Positions 33,580 through 44,932 of a stretch of 64,000 bases of DNA are shown one piece after another. The notes beneath the pieces were generated by a model. That model saw only the letters and a list, made by a program, of their open reading frames with translations, was not told the origin of the DNA and made no database searches. The stretch comes from Plasmodium brasilianum (Eukaryota > Apicomplexa > Aconoidasida > Haemosporida > Plasmodiidae). Location of the stretch: NCBI RefSeq assembly GCF_023973825.1, contig NC_090126.1, positions 558,001-622,000 of the forward strand. Reading direction: 5' to 3'. Numbering within the stretch: position 1 is the stretch's first letter; each line of letters begins with the position of its first letter. The translations under genes and the position numbers were made by a program.

Positions 33580-36207
33580 TTATAACTTTTTTTGAAGAAT
33601 ATCTTCATTAAATTTAGTTTTCTTATAATTAGGATTTGTTATATCCAAATTAAAATCTTTATTTTTATACAAATCTGCAAATCTACTATCGATTTGGTGA
33701 TTTTCGTTAATTTTTTCGTTAACATTTTCTCCTTGATTTTTTATTATGGCATCTTTTTTTCTTTTATTTGTTTTTTTTGTTATTATTTTTTTTATTTCTT
33801 CATCTTTTTTTTTCATTGAATCTATATATGCTTTTTTCTTTATTTTCCTTTTATGTCTTACTCTATCTAAATATGTTTCCCAAGGGGTTTTCTTATCTTC
33901 TTTTTTCTCTTTATTTATTAATATATTTTTAAAAACTTGAACAACTTCATTATCTTTATCACTATTATCATCATCAGTTATAATGTGCTGTCCCTTTGTT
34001 TTATATTTGTTTTTTTCATTATTGTTCTTATTATTGCTTTTCATTGTAAGATTATTCTGATTCGTATTACTGACTTGTGCTTTCTTATTATTAGTTGAAA
34101 TCTTTTCAAATTTTTCTTTTTTAATAAGATGTGCAACACTGATTTTCTTTATTGTCTCTTTCTCATTATTATTAAAATACCCAGAACACTCCTTTTCTTT
34201 GTTACCATCATCTGCAGATTTTTCCTTTCTTTCTCCTTCGTCACTATTACTACTATGCTCGCTACTATTATCCGAAGGAAAATAATCAATATTTATTTCT
34301 TTCTCATTTGGTGTGGTATTTTCATTTATAATATCACCCAGAAGTAGTTTTCTATAATGTTCCTTATTGCACATTTCATTTTTATTAACTGGAGTTATAT
34401 TTTTATCATGGTCATCTTCATCATCACTGGAAGAATTGGCTAAATATTCTTTTAAATCTAATTCTCTTAAGTTTTCTTCAGTAAATTTTGTCGATAATAA
34501 TTTTTTTCTTTTAGGATTTTCATCCCACGTTGACTTAGCATACGTATGTTTCAAAGCAGTGCTAATACTATAACGGAATTGATAATTCTCTGGAATTCTG
34601 TCACATGTCTCTTTTATTTTATAGTCATCAAGCGAACAATTATCATCAATTATTCTAAGATCTAAATAATTGATACAAAAATCTGCATCCATATCATTCA
34701 ACTCTTCATATAAAAATTCAACTATTTCTTTACTATAGCATTCTACTAACGCAAAATAGTACCTTGACCGTTGAATTTGATATAAACGAATTTTTTCATT
34801 TTCTTCTTCTTCCTCTTCGTCAACGTGTCTATTCCATATAACGCAATTATTATTTCTTTCTTTTTTAATTTTCGCTATGTTTGAACTTTTCTTTTTCGCC
34901 TTTTTTTTTTTTTTTTTTTTTAAATTTTTATCATCTGATTGATTTTCTCCATTGTTTTCATCTTGGTTACTTCCTTTACTTCCCTCACCTTTGTCATTAC
35001 CCTCACTGTGACCACTTTGTACACTTTCATCATCTTTTATATAGTCCAAAAAGTTATTTCTTCTGTATAAGGCCCCTTCATTTTCCCCTTTCCTCCTTAA
35101 AAGATCAAAATTAATTAGGGGTCCATGCTCTTGCTCGTACTTAAGCTTTTTCTCTCCGTACTTGGACGTATAAATAGTAACCTTTTTAACTGCTCTACTT
35201 TTACTATAATCGATAAATTTTTTTTTTCTTTTTTCAAAATTATAATACGATTCAAAAAGGTAAAAAACATCAACACTCGAAATATTATCCCAGTCACAAC
35301 CTAACACTGTAAAACGATTGGTCACTTCGAAAGTCATTTTAATATTTTCTTTATTTTTATTATAAATGCTAAGTTTTTTAATATCATTTTTAAAATTATT
35401 TTTCCTAGTTTTACTATGATTTTCTTTTAAAAAATTATGCACTTTTGTTTTATCCTTTTTATTGTTTTTTGTTGTTTTTTTTAGGTTACACATGGTACTA
35501 ACTTCTTCTTCATTATGTTCTTCATTTTTCTTACCTTGTATGATAAAATTCTTCTCTTTTTTTTTTTTTTTCTCTTTTAAACTACTTTTTTTTTCCTTTT
35601 TTTTTAATATATCCTCTTCGCTATTACATGAATTTTTATATTTCACATTTTTTTTATTTTCTGTTAAATTGTCCTCACCATTCTTAAGTTGTTTACTAAT
35701 TTGAATAAGATCATTACTTTTCTTTTTTTCGTGCTTAGTATATTCTTCATCAAGAGTATAATAAAAATTATCCTCATTCTTCATTTCACTTTCATTATTG
35801 TCTTCTTTTTTCATATTTTTTATTTTTTTTCTTGGAGGTAACATAGTTGTATAATCCGTAACTGCAACAGAACTCGTATCTACTACTACATTATTATTTT
35901 TATCATAATTGTTATTACCATTATAATAATCATTATTACTACCACTAATGTTACCATTATTATTGTTACTAGTAGAATGTATTTTTTTTTTTTTTTTTTT
36001 CTTTTTTTCCCCTTTATCATTTATCCTTATTTTTTCCTCTTTGATGTTATTTAATTTTTCCTTTAATTCACATTCCAAATCATTAAATTTCACCTTTTTT
36101 TTCTTTCTATAAATAGGTTTATTATCATCACTACTTACCTTTTCCATCCTATTTTTCTTCTTTAATAACTTCTCATTTTTTTTTTTTTTAATTAAATTAT
36201 CAGTCAT
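33580..36207 (-). CDS. ESF1: Pre-rRNA-processing protein ESF1 homologue
   Basis: Nucleolar factor needed for 18S rRNA maturation; part of the small-subunit processome. Single exon, 875 residues. A Lys-rich N-terminus with poly-Lys (about 60-75) is followed at ~310 by the conserved core: RFTVLGCDWDNISSVDVFYL, then VKKVTIYTSKYGEKKLKYEQ (RRM-like half). After a charged insert it reads IRLYQIQRSRYYFALVECYS, DADFCINYLDLRIIDDNCSL, STALKHTYAKSTWDENPKRK and ELDLKEYLANSSSDDEDDHD, all in the order of yeast and human ESF1. The C-terminus has TPWETYLDRVRHKRKIKKK and ends with an NUC153-type motif, DSRFADLYKNKDFNLDITNP. Family length is 630-850, so the excess is low-complexity inserts. It pairs functionally with UTP20 at the right edge. 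Confidence 0.93.
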   Translation of the reverse strand: MTDNLIKKKKNEKLLKKKNRMEKVSSDDNKPIYRKKKKVKFNDLECELKEKLNNIKEEKIRINDKGEKKKKKKKKIHSTSNNNNGNISGSNNDYYNGNNNYDKNNNVVVDTSSVAVTDYTTMLPPRKKIKNMKKEDNNESEMKNEDNFYYTLDEEYTKHEKKKSNDLIQISKQLKNGEDNLTENKKNVKYKNSCNSEEDILKKKEKKSSLKEKKKKKEKNFIIQGKKNEEHNEEEVSTMCNLKKTTKNNKKDKTKVHNFLKENHSKTRKNNFKNDIKKLSIYNKNKENIKMTFEVTNRFTVLGCDWDNISSVDVFYLFESYYNFEKRKKKFIDYSKSRAVKKVTIYTSKYGEKKLKYEQEHGPLINFDLLRRKGENEGALYRRNNFLDYIKDDESVQSGHSEGNDKGEGSKGSNQDENNGENQSDDKNLKKKKKKKAKKKSSNIAKIKKERNNNCVIWNRHVDEEEEEENEKIRLYQIQRSRYYFALVECYSKEIVEFLYEELNDMDADFCINYLDLRIIDDNCSLDDYKIKETCDRIPENYQFRYSISTALKHTYAKSTWDENPKRKKLLSTKFTEENLRELDLKEYLANSSSDDEDDHDKNITPVNKNEMCNKEHYRKLLLGDIINENTTPNEKEINIDYFPSDNSSEHSSNSDEGERKEKSADDGNKEKECSGYFNNNEKETIKKISVAHLIKKEKFEKISTNNKKAQVSNTNQNNLTMKSNNKNNNEKNKYKTKGQHIITDDDNSDKDNEVVQVFKNILINKEKKEDKKTPWETYLDRVRHKRKIKKKAYIDSMKKKDEEIKKIITKKTNKRKKDAIIKNQGENVNEKINENHQIDSRFADLYKNKDFNLDITNPNYKKTKFNEDILQKKL

Positions 36208-37195
36208 TTCCGGAGACCACTTTTTCCCTATATTTATTTTTTTTTGGTTTGTCGTTAAGACGTTTTACAACTTTCCTAATATCATAAAATTTATTCGGTA
36301 ATTTTTTTTTTTATTTTATTTTTTTTTTTATTTTTACGTAATAAACTTCATAATATCTCTCATATGCACATGTATGAGTATAGTGTACTTATATAAAATA
36401 CATAAATTTGTATGATGTATAAATAACACTCAGCGCTGTAAATTAAATGGTAATATTGGCACAATTTCTGCTAAAAAAACAAAGTCACAGCATATTTAGG
36501 TATACATGTATATAGGTGTACACGTTTATAGGTGTAAATGTATATGGGTATATATAAGAATATAGGTATATATAAGAATATAGGTATGTAAGTGTGTATT
36601 TATTACATATAAGCATGCTCCACGAAGATCAATTCATATATATATGTTTAATTACACCTTTATAACAATAAATGATTTAGAATTATTAAGCATAAAAATG
36701 ATACAATACGTACTTTGCCTTCGTTATATACGCGTACATAATAGTGTACATATAATATATATATATATGTTTAAATAAGTACGTGCACACATATGTCAAT
36801 AAGGTAATGTAATGATAATAGCGACTTCCTTAAAAAGGTGCTTCTAAAATTTTAAAATTTCTTAAATGAACGAAAAGAATTAAAAGCAAGCGTAAAAGAA
36901 AGCGCTTACATAAATAACTACGTATCATATAATTTCTCAAAATGGGAAAATTGTACGTATCTTATAATTTATGTAAAAAATGGATTTAAAATGAAAATCG
37001 TATAAAATGAAACAAAACTCATGCATAACATTATTCTATATTAAAAAAAAGAAAAAAGAAAAAAACATTAAAATACAAGTATGAATTGTACGTAGAAAGG
37101 GGGATGATATTAAGCATATGTTTTATGTAAAATTTATTTATATGAAAATATGTATTTTTAAACAGAAAAAAAAAAAGGTTCAAAATCATTATAAA

Positions 37196-37251
<56 letters not shown>

Positions 37252-37422
37252 TATACATACATTTAAATACATTATATATATAATTAAATACGTAGCACTT
37301 TGCGATAAAGTGTATATGTGTTTTACTTCATCTATTTTATAATTTATGTACAAATATATATATATTTACATATATAAATCTTGCATACTTCATACATACT
37401 TAGGGGAAATTCATATTTATTT
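36208..37422. other. Intergenic region upstream of ESF1
   Basis: Contains a GTATATAAGAATATAG-type repeat (36540-36600), a long A run at 37194-37232 and (AT)n. No coding-like segment on either strand. Confidence 0.6.
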
Positions 37423-38180
37423 ATGATTTTACAAAGGCTCATGGGTACTTTACAAATGTTCTTTAATAAACCCTTACAAGTATGCGTTATATAAAATCGT
37501 AAATATATAATTACAACAATAAAAATGGATGAGTAAAAGGAAAACAAGTTTTGTAATAATGAAAGAAACATATTAAAAGAAACTGTGATAAGTGAATATA
37601 TTTTATTATACATGTATACATATTTATATGTATGTAAAAATATGTTACAATATTTAAAAAAGAATTACTTAAATTTTAACACATTTTTTAAAAAAAAAAG
37701 AGTACTATTACTCAAACAATGGAAAAATTTACATGTTATTATGAATATGCTGATAAAAGAAATATTATTATACAGTAAATTAAAAAAAAAAAAATAAATA
37801 CACAAGAAAAACATAAAAGAAAAAACAGTACACGTTTTTCTTTTTTACTTTTTTGTTTTTGTTCTTTCTTTTTTTTTTTATGTATTCTTCGTTTTATTTT
37901 TTTTTTTTTTTTTTTTTCATTTCACGTGTTTGTATTTATTAGTATCGAAAAAAAAAAAAAAAGGAAATGCCAAAGAATAATTAGAGGAACACTCAATAAT
38001 ACAATTATTAATATAGGAAAAATTTCATATGTTATTATTGATAGCATAGCAAAAAAAAAAAAAAAAAGAAATGAAAAGAAAAGAAAAGAAAAAAAGGTAA
38101 AAACATACGTCTTTTATTATTTCTTGTGGAAACCTTTTATGAATAATATATTAAAATGCAAAACTAGAAAAACTTCATAG
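37423..38180 (+). CDS. Candidate three-exon uL14-like (probably mitochondrial) ribosomal protein, ~122 aa
   Basis: Proposed exons 37423-37479 (MILQRLMGTLQMFFNKPLQ, donor GTATGC), 37701-37774 (STITQTMEKFTCYYEYADKR then NIII, donor GTAAAT) and 37943-38180 (poly-Lys, then KCQRIIRGTLNNTIINIGKI onward; acceptor TTTATTAG). All phases are consistent. The first exon is amphipathic with Arg/Lys/Gln and no acid, like a mitochondrial presequence. Alignment by eye to uL14: YADKRN with VADNSG, CQRIIRG with CIRVLGG, and INIGKISYVIIDSIA with ASVGDIIKVAVKDA. Length matches uL14 (~122). The key DNSG is degenerate and the C-terminal third does not align well, so this is a hypothesis. The second acceptor is preceded by an A run, not pyrimidines. 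Confidence 0.35.
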
Positions 38181-38376
38181 TTACCTCCAAGAGAAAAAAA
38201 AATTTTATGCAAATGATATTTAGTTTCCTACTATTTTTTATGAACCTACACAGACGCTACAAATATTTTTAACGCACAATGCTTGTGAAATTTAATTATT
38301 CTAAATTATTATATTTTTTAAATTATAATCTTTCACTTAATATGTTTTATATCTTTAATAGCTCTTTTTATTCAAT

Positions 38377-38836
38377 TTATTTTTTAAATAATATATGTAT
38401 AGTGTAGTTTATAATTTTTGTTGAAAGAAAGAAAACTAATTTTGTAGTCTGTGTAATTGGATGTTCTATATGCTTGACTCGTGTTAAACTTTTAAACAAA
38501 AAAAAAAAAAAAAAAAATTAACGCATTTCCAATATAATTGATGCATTTTTAAATGTTTTTTATTTTTCATATGCCATCCTTTAAGAAAAAACAGAAATTA
38601 AAGGGAATCAAAAAATAGTTATAATCTTTTAAATATGTAAAATATAAATGAAATTTTTTTTTTTTTTGATTTATCGAAGGACAAAAAAATATAGGCAGAA
38701 ATATATATATATATATATACAAAAGACCTCTTTTTTTTTTTTTTTTTTTTTTTTTGCTTGAATTTTTACCTGTAAAAGATGCAATTTTAACTACGAATAA
38801 TTCTCCAAAAAAAAAAAAAAATTTCTTAATATCCAT
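38377..38836 (-). CDS. Candidate two-exon 55-aa protein, weakly bL33-like
   Basis: Exon 1 is 38770-38836 (MDIKKFFFFFGELFVVKIAS then FT, ending CAG|GTAAAA). Exon 2 is 38377-38477 (KHIEHPITQTTKLVFFLSTK then IINYTIHILFKK, stop), phase 1. The 55-residue length, the VKIAS near the start and KL...HILFKK at the end recall bacterial bL33 (VKLVS...KL...HVLFKE), but the central AGTG motif is missing. The exon 2 acceptor (AACACGAG) lacks a pyrimidine tract. An alternative second exon at 38522-38578 (WHMKNKKHLKMHQLYWKC) also fits phase 1. Low confidence in the family and in the splice choice. Confidence 0.22.
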
Positions 38837-39390
38837 ATAATGAAGATCATCAACTTAAATCTGATGTATAAAAATATGTAGAAGAAAAGAGAATAAAATG
38901 TTTCAAAGAAAAAGAAAAATATGTGTTCATAAATTTTTTAAGCAGTTCACTTTGAATCAAAATGTGTATGTAGTATTATGTATATATGTATGTATTTATA
39001 TTGGCATAAGTACATTATGCATATAAATTAAATGTAATACTAAGATGCCTATTTAACATATTCTCAATATATAAGATGTTTAAGCTAATAAATTCCCATT
39101 ATGACTTAAATTGAAATCGATATAAATAATAAATTATAATTATTTTATAGTCACTAATGCATAAACAATATTTTATTTTAATTCTCTAGAAAGGAAAAAA
39201 AAAAAAAAGATAGCTAGATATTTTTTATTAGTTTTAAAAAATTGCAGCTATATTTACAGAAGATAACAACGTATTAATAACAAGTACAACTTGTCGATAT
39301 ATAAACCATACGTATTTATGTTGAGAAAATTTATACATAAATAGATATACATATAATACATGCTTATATATAATATAAATATATATATGT

Positions 39391-40503
39391 TTAATTCCCT
39401 TTATGAGATTCTTCCTCCGTTGCAATATCTGGGCCATTTATTATTTTTTTTTTTATTATTAAAAAAGTTTGTATATCAATTTATATAACAAATGTAACTA
39501 GCCATATTTTTAATTCCATTCTTCTTGAATTTCTTTTGTCTTTTCATTTTTTTATTAAGTTACCAATTAATGACTCCATTTGTTCTTTCTATAAATTAAA
39601 ATGAAAATATATTTAAAAAACTGAGTAAAAAAGTATATTATAAAACAAAAATGCGTAAGGGTATATATAAATATATAAGCATAAATATAAATAGAAACAT
39701 AAAAAATAATATAATCAAAATTGAATCATCCGACGATGTAAACTTTTTTATACATGAATAAAGATTTATTGAAAATAAAAAAAGACAGCCATATATGTGA
39801 TTCATTTATTTATACTTGCTTAGTAGAGTAATCCATGAAATACTTATTTATAGACAGATTCTATTATTTTTTTTGTGAAAAAATGTATGATAAGTAACAA
39901 ATATATGTGTACGTGCTTATGTAACACACTTAAAAAAAAAAAAAAAAAATTTTAATTGTGATATTTTTTAATATATAACCTTTCTAAAATAATTTTGAAT
40001 TTTATTTTTCTCCATTTTTCTATTGTTTTCTCTGAAATGTAACATATATAAATTAAATATATTGTTTCCTTATCTGCATATTAAAAGAAATGAAGAATAA
40101 TTATAATGCTGCAAAAAGCAAAATACTAATTTTTTTTGTCTTTAACATTTCTTTAACTAAATCATCATTTAAGAGTGACTCCGTGTAGAAGACGTTAATT
40201 ACAGAATAAGGCGGCTCGTTCTAAAATTTTCCATTATATACATATATATATATATATATTATTATTTAATATAAGTATTTAACAAAAAAAAGTAAATTTA
40301 TAAATACATGCCACAAGTGCTTAGTAAAATAAGGAACAAAACAAAAGGAAAAGAAGCAATATGTTTCATTTTACCATATCTCTGTCTATTTGCATAAATA
40401 TGACATTTTTATCATTAATTTCACCATTTTCTTTTATAAATGTATGACTTAATTGAAAAGACAACAGACATAGTAAAATTGAAAGCATAATTTTTTTCAT
40501 CAT
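39391..40503 (-). CDS. Five-exon small secreted protein (105 aa), unknown function
   Basis: Exons 40375-40503, 40147-40220, 39980-40031, 39564-39588 and 39391-39428, total 318 bases. All junctions are phase-consistent: acceptors TTTTAG, TTTCAG, TTATAG, CCCAG; donors GTAAAA, GTTAAA, GTTATA, GTAACT. Exon 1 gives a clear signal peptide (MMKKIMLSILLCLLSFQLSH) followed by FIKENGEINDKNVIFMQIDR. The mature part reads NEPPYSVINVFYTESLLNDD, then ENNRKMEKNKIQNYFRK, KEQMESLI and DIATEEESHKGN, stop. It has no cysteine after the signal peptide and no second membrane segment. The GTTAAA and GTTATA donors are unusual. If exon 2 reads through, an 82-residue version ends in exon 2 instead. Entry to the ER, and perhaps secretion or onward apicoplast targeting, is inferred only from the leader. 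Confidence 0.55.
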
Positions 40504-42077
40504 TTTTACTATTTTTGAAAATTTTATATGAAAATATGAAAAAAAATATATATATTCCAAATATAATGTTATGAATAATTTTACTTCGGTGAATAGTAAT
40601 TATATAAAGATAACACAAAAAGTTTGGAGAAAAATTATTTGTTCTGTAAATTTATAACTATAGGATAATCTATTGGTTTACGTAAACGTGAATTGATGTA
40701 CATATATCATTTGAATTGAAGATTCATTTTTTTTTTTTTTTTTCACAAATTTAAGATAACTACAATATTTATTTTAAGCATATATATTTTTCCTAAGTTA
40801 AAAAAAAAAAAAAAATTATTTTTAAACAGATGATAATTTTTTGTAATATTATTTAAATCGTCATATTGCAAATCTTTTACAGAAGAATAGCATCATGTAA
40901 AATACATGTTTTTATTTTATTTTATATTATTATTATTATTATTTTTTTTTTTTTTTTTGTTGTTGTGTATCTACTCATTTTTTCCTATTTTATCTTTTGC
41001 ATTACTATCTTGCAGTTTTGTTGATTTTTCTGTTTTGTTTTTTTTTTTTATTTCATCATTTTTTTATTTGGTCAGTTTTTAATTATATCTCTGATTATAT
41101 CAACTATTTATTTGTTCTATTATTTCATTATTTTTTCATTTAATTTGATATTGTGCTATCTCTTTTGCATTTTAAGTTATAATGCCGTTTTTCTTATTAT
41201 TTTTTTTTTTTTTTAATATTTGCCCTGTAATAGCTTACAAGTGTTGGCAAGATGACGCAACGAATATTCCTGAATTGTTGTAAAAACTCATTTAAAAAAT
41301 GGAACATGAGTGAAATAACATAAAATAAAATAAATAAATGGACATGACTCTCGGAAATCTAAGTTTTTTTTTTTTTTTTTTTTTTTTTTGTTTGTGCGTT
41401 TTTACAAATTCGCAAATTTACAATAAGTCATCTTAATAAAAATTTTTTTTTCGTTTCATTAAAGAAAAAGAAAAATATGACATTCACGATATTTCATTTT
41501 TAATTTATAAAAAGTATACCTTAATGTTCTCAGTAATTTCTTAAAGGAAAAATGACATAAAATAAGAAAAATAATTGGTAAAATAAATGGGAAGCAATGA
41601 GTAAAAGGATAAAGAACAAGATAAACAAGTTTACAACCAAATAAAAAAGACAATTTACCATGTTTTATGAAAACCGACACACATACATACACATGTGCAT
41701 ATTCATTACTATTAATATTCTTTAAAATAAAAAAAAATCCCTTAATAAAGCTAACGGTTTAAAAAGAGTCTATACTGAGAAAAAGCGAAAAAAAAAAAAA
41801 AAAAAGGATCATTCCACGTTTTTTAAAAAAATGCATGTTCTAGAGCTATAAAAAAACATCCAAAATTTTTCTCTGTTTATACAGAATTCACATTATATAT
41901 GAAAAAAAAAAAAAAAAAAAAATTAATAGAAAATTCATGAAACACATCTTCTGTTTTGATTATTTAAAAAAAATTTTAAATTATTAGTTAATAGTCTTTA
42001 ATTTGTACGAACTTACAACCGATTTCACATTTTTAAAAATCGAATAAGTATATATAAATATACATACAAATATACAA

Positions 42078-42117
<40 letters not shown>

Positions 42118-42252
42118 GCGCTCCTATACATATTTAAGGTCTTTTCCGATTTGTAAAAATATATGTTAAAAATTCTCGATTAAACAATATAGCATTTTAA
42201 TATATTTTCCCTGCTCATTCTCTCATTTGTTTAAAAAAAATTGTAATTAAAA
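40504..42252. other. Intergenic AT-rich region
   Basis: Shared 5' flank of the secreted 105-residue gene and the acidic gene at 42253. Long T and A runs, and an (AT)n block at about 42082-42112. Nothing coding-like found. Confidence 0.6.
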
Positions 42253-43709
42253 ATGTCTGATCCACAAGTAAGTATGAATCGAAAATTTAGCTGTCCAACT
42301 ATTGATAATCCTGAACTTAAAAATAAAAAAAAAACAAGATTAATTCGATTGAAAAATGGGCACTACAGGAGAATAGTTGATATATCAAACATAGACAAAT
42401 TAGATATATTACCTATATCATGCACTTTTGCTTGTCCCTCACCTAGACAGGAAGAAAAAGGTGTGTTAATTGAATATAAAATTGCTAGAAGAAAATTTTT
42501 ACAAAATGCTGCAAATTATTTTGAATTACTTTAAATTACTATCAATTGTTGTAAATTTTTGTGAATTATTGTAAATTTTTTTTTTTTTTTCAATTTTTAT
42601 CCCTGCACGTTTTACAATTCCATGCTTTATTTAAAATATATTATTTTTTTAATGATTAATTTTTTTTAATTTTTAATTGTTCACGTTGCTGATGGTTCAC
42701 TTTGCTAATTTACTCTTTTATGTGTTAGTTTTGTTTATATATTTGCCTTCTAAAGTGTTCATTTTTTCTACATTTTTTACATTTTTAATGTTTTTTACCT
42801 TTATCACATACAGAGGAAAAAAAATCAACAGAATCTCAAAATAGTAAAAGCTCAAAAGAGGATAAAATGAGTAATAATTCACTAACGGATGAAAGATATT
42901 GTATTGATGTAATCGAGGAAAAATCAGAGGGCGTTCACACTATTGGGACTATTTCCGACCTTTCCATTACTCGAACCAGCATGAAAAGTATAGAAAATGT
43001 ATCCTTGAAAGTGCAATCTGAATTTGACGAGGAGGAATTAAACCAGGAAGAAGTCGAAGAAGAATATGCGAATTCGGAAGAAGAGGAAGAAGAAGTGGAA
43101 CAGGAACAGGAGGAAGAAGAATTGGAACAGGAAGAGGAAGAGGAAAAGGAAGAGGAGGAAGAAGAAGAAGAAGATGATGATGACGAAGACTTTTTGGATG
43201 AAAAAAAGGAAGAAAATGTGGAAGTACCACCTGAGGAAAAAACATTAATAGCACCATCAAAAACATTAATGAAAGGAACAAAAACAAATATTTACTTTTT
43301 ATCAAATAAAGAAATGGTTCAGGCTTTAATGTGCTATAACTATAAATGTAATGCTGTAGTATTTGAAAAAGATACATTTTTAAGGTACTTATATATGAAA
43401 TCTATCAATAATATCATATTAAATGAACGCATGATTGAGCAATTGTGTAAACAGGAAAATTTAAAATATGTCTTAGCAAGTAATTCAATTGTTGTTGAAT
43501 CTACGGATTTTCTTAAACCCCTTATTATTGAATTTGAATCATCAATTTCTAAAAAGGTTTTTGTAAATCATATAAAATATACTGCACAAAATGAAATAGA
43601 TATGAACAAATTCAGCGAATATTTTGATGAACTTCATCCGAATGAAAAATTACGTCTCAGTAAAGTCGAAAGATTTCACTCCCTCAATGTGATAGCCACG
43701 AACAACTAG
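42253..43709 (+). CDS. Two-exon acidic protein of unknown function (367 aa)
   Basis: Exon 1 is 42253-42460 and exon 2 is 42814-43709, phase 1, donor GTGTGT and acceptor ACATACAG; the split codon makes Glu. The join reads RQEEK-E-EKKSTESQNSKS, so the ATG at 42867 is internal. The N-terminal ~65 residues are conserved-looking and basic (KKTRLIRLKNGHYRRIVDIS, then CTFACPSP). A Ser-rich linker leads to a Glu-rich tract (43028-43215), then a folded-looking C-terminal domain (KTNIYFLSNKEMVQALMCYN, ENLKYVLASNSIVVESTDFL, LHPNEKLRLSKVERFHSLN). No signal peptide or membrane segment. I do not recognise the family; a nuclear or cytosolic role is plausible from composition only. Confidence 0.85.
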
Positions 43710-44559
43710 CATATAAATTTCTCAATGTATATTCTTTACCACGTAGAATATACATATAAATATATATATATGTGTGGGTGGATATAAAAACGCTGACTGG
43801 ACACAATGCTTGCTCGTATGCATATGTTTGTGTATATAAACAAATGTCCGTATATAGCTGCCTATGTATTTACTGTGCATTCCTGAACATCTGCAATTCT
43901 TGCATTATACATAACCTTTCTTGCATTTAAATTCAAACTTTGTTTTTTTGTGTACACACGAAGTTACTAACATATTAAACTTGTACCTCTCTCTAACATT
44001 TTAACTGCTTTAAAATTAAGAAGAAAAATGCAAAATAGCAAAACATAACAAAATGAAGCATAATAGACCAAAATAAAGCAGATCAACACAAACAAAATAT
44101 CAGCAGAGCAAGAAAAAATAATCTGTCTCTACTTCATATCTGTGTGTACTATTTTTAACCTTTTTATTGTTTTATGCGACAAAATTACTTGCTTTTTTTA
44201 TAATTCATTTTATTCATTCTTGTGTTCATTTTTTTTTTTTTTTTTTTTTGATAGGTATTTTCTTAATTCTCTTCATTTCGTTTTTACAATTATTTATTTG
44301 TTTTTTAGTAAACTTTGATATGTACTTTTATGTACACATACAAATGCATATGTTTGTATGTATGTAAACACTCCCAGGTCCTTTTTTCCTTTTTTTTAGA
44401 ATGACATTCGATTATTTATTTTTTGTTAAATTAATTATGTTTATGCCTTCCGTTTCATTGGACTTTTTATCACTTTTAATTACACTCTTGTTTCACTTTT
44501 ATGTATATATATAAATATATATATATTTTTTTTTTTTTAATAATTTTTAAAGTATAAAC

Positions 44560-44590
<31 letters not shown>

Positions 44591-44932
44591 GTATAAATGA
44601 CTTTCAATAATTATACTTATTTCAAGCATAAATACAACTACAGTAGTTTAAGATTCACGTTATCAATTTTTAGTAATAGAGAAATGCCCTAATTATTATT
44701 ATGGTTTGAGGTATTTTCAGTATAGTACAATATACACAAGCATATACTGTAAAATGTAAAAATAAAATAATAATGTGAGATATAAGTCCTTGAATTAAAC
44801 AATTAACATTTTTAAGTATGACAAAAGGATAGAACATTTTTCTGTTCAGAATATTTATGTTGCAACTGATAAGCTGTGAATTACTGTTTGTTATAATGTA
44901 CTATTAATAAACATGTTTTTCTTTAAAAAGTC
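43710..44932. other. Intergenic region
   Basis: 3' flank of the acidic gene and 5' flank of the RRM gene. T run near 44231 and A run near 44560-44588. No supported gene. Confidence 0.6.
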
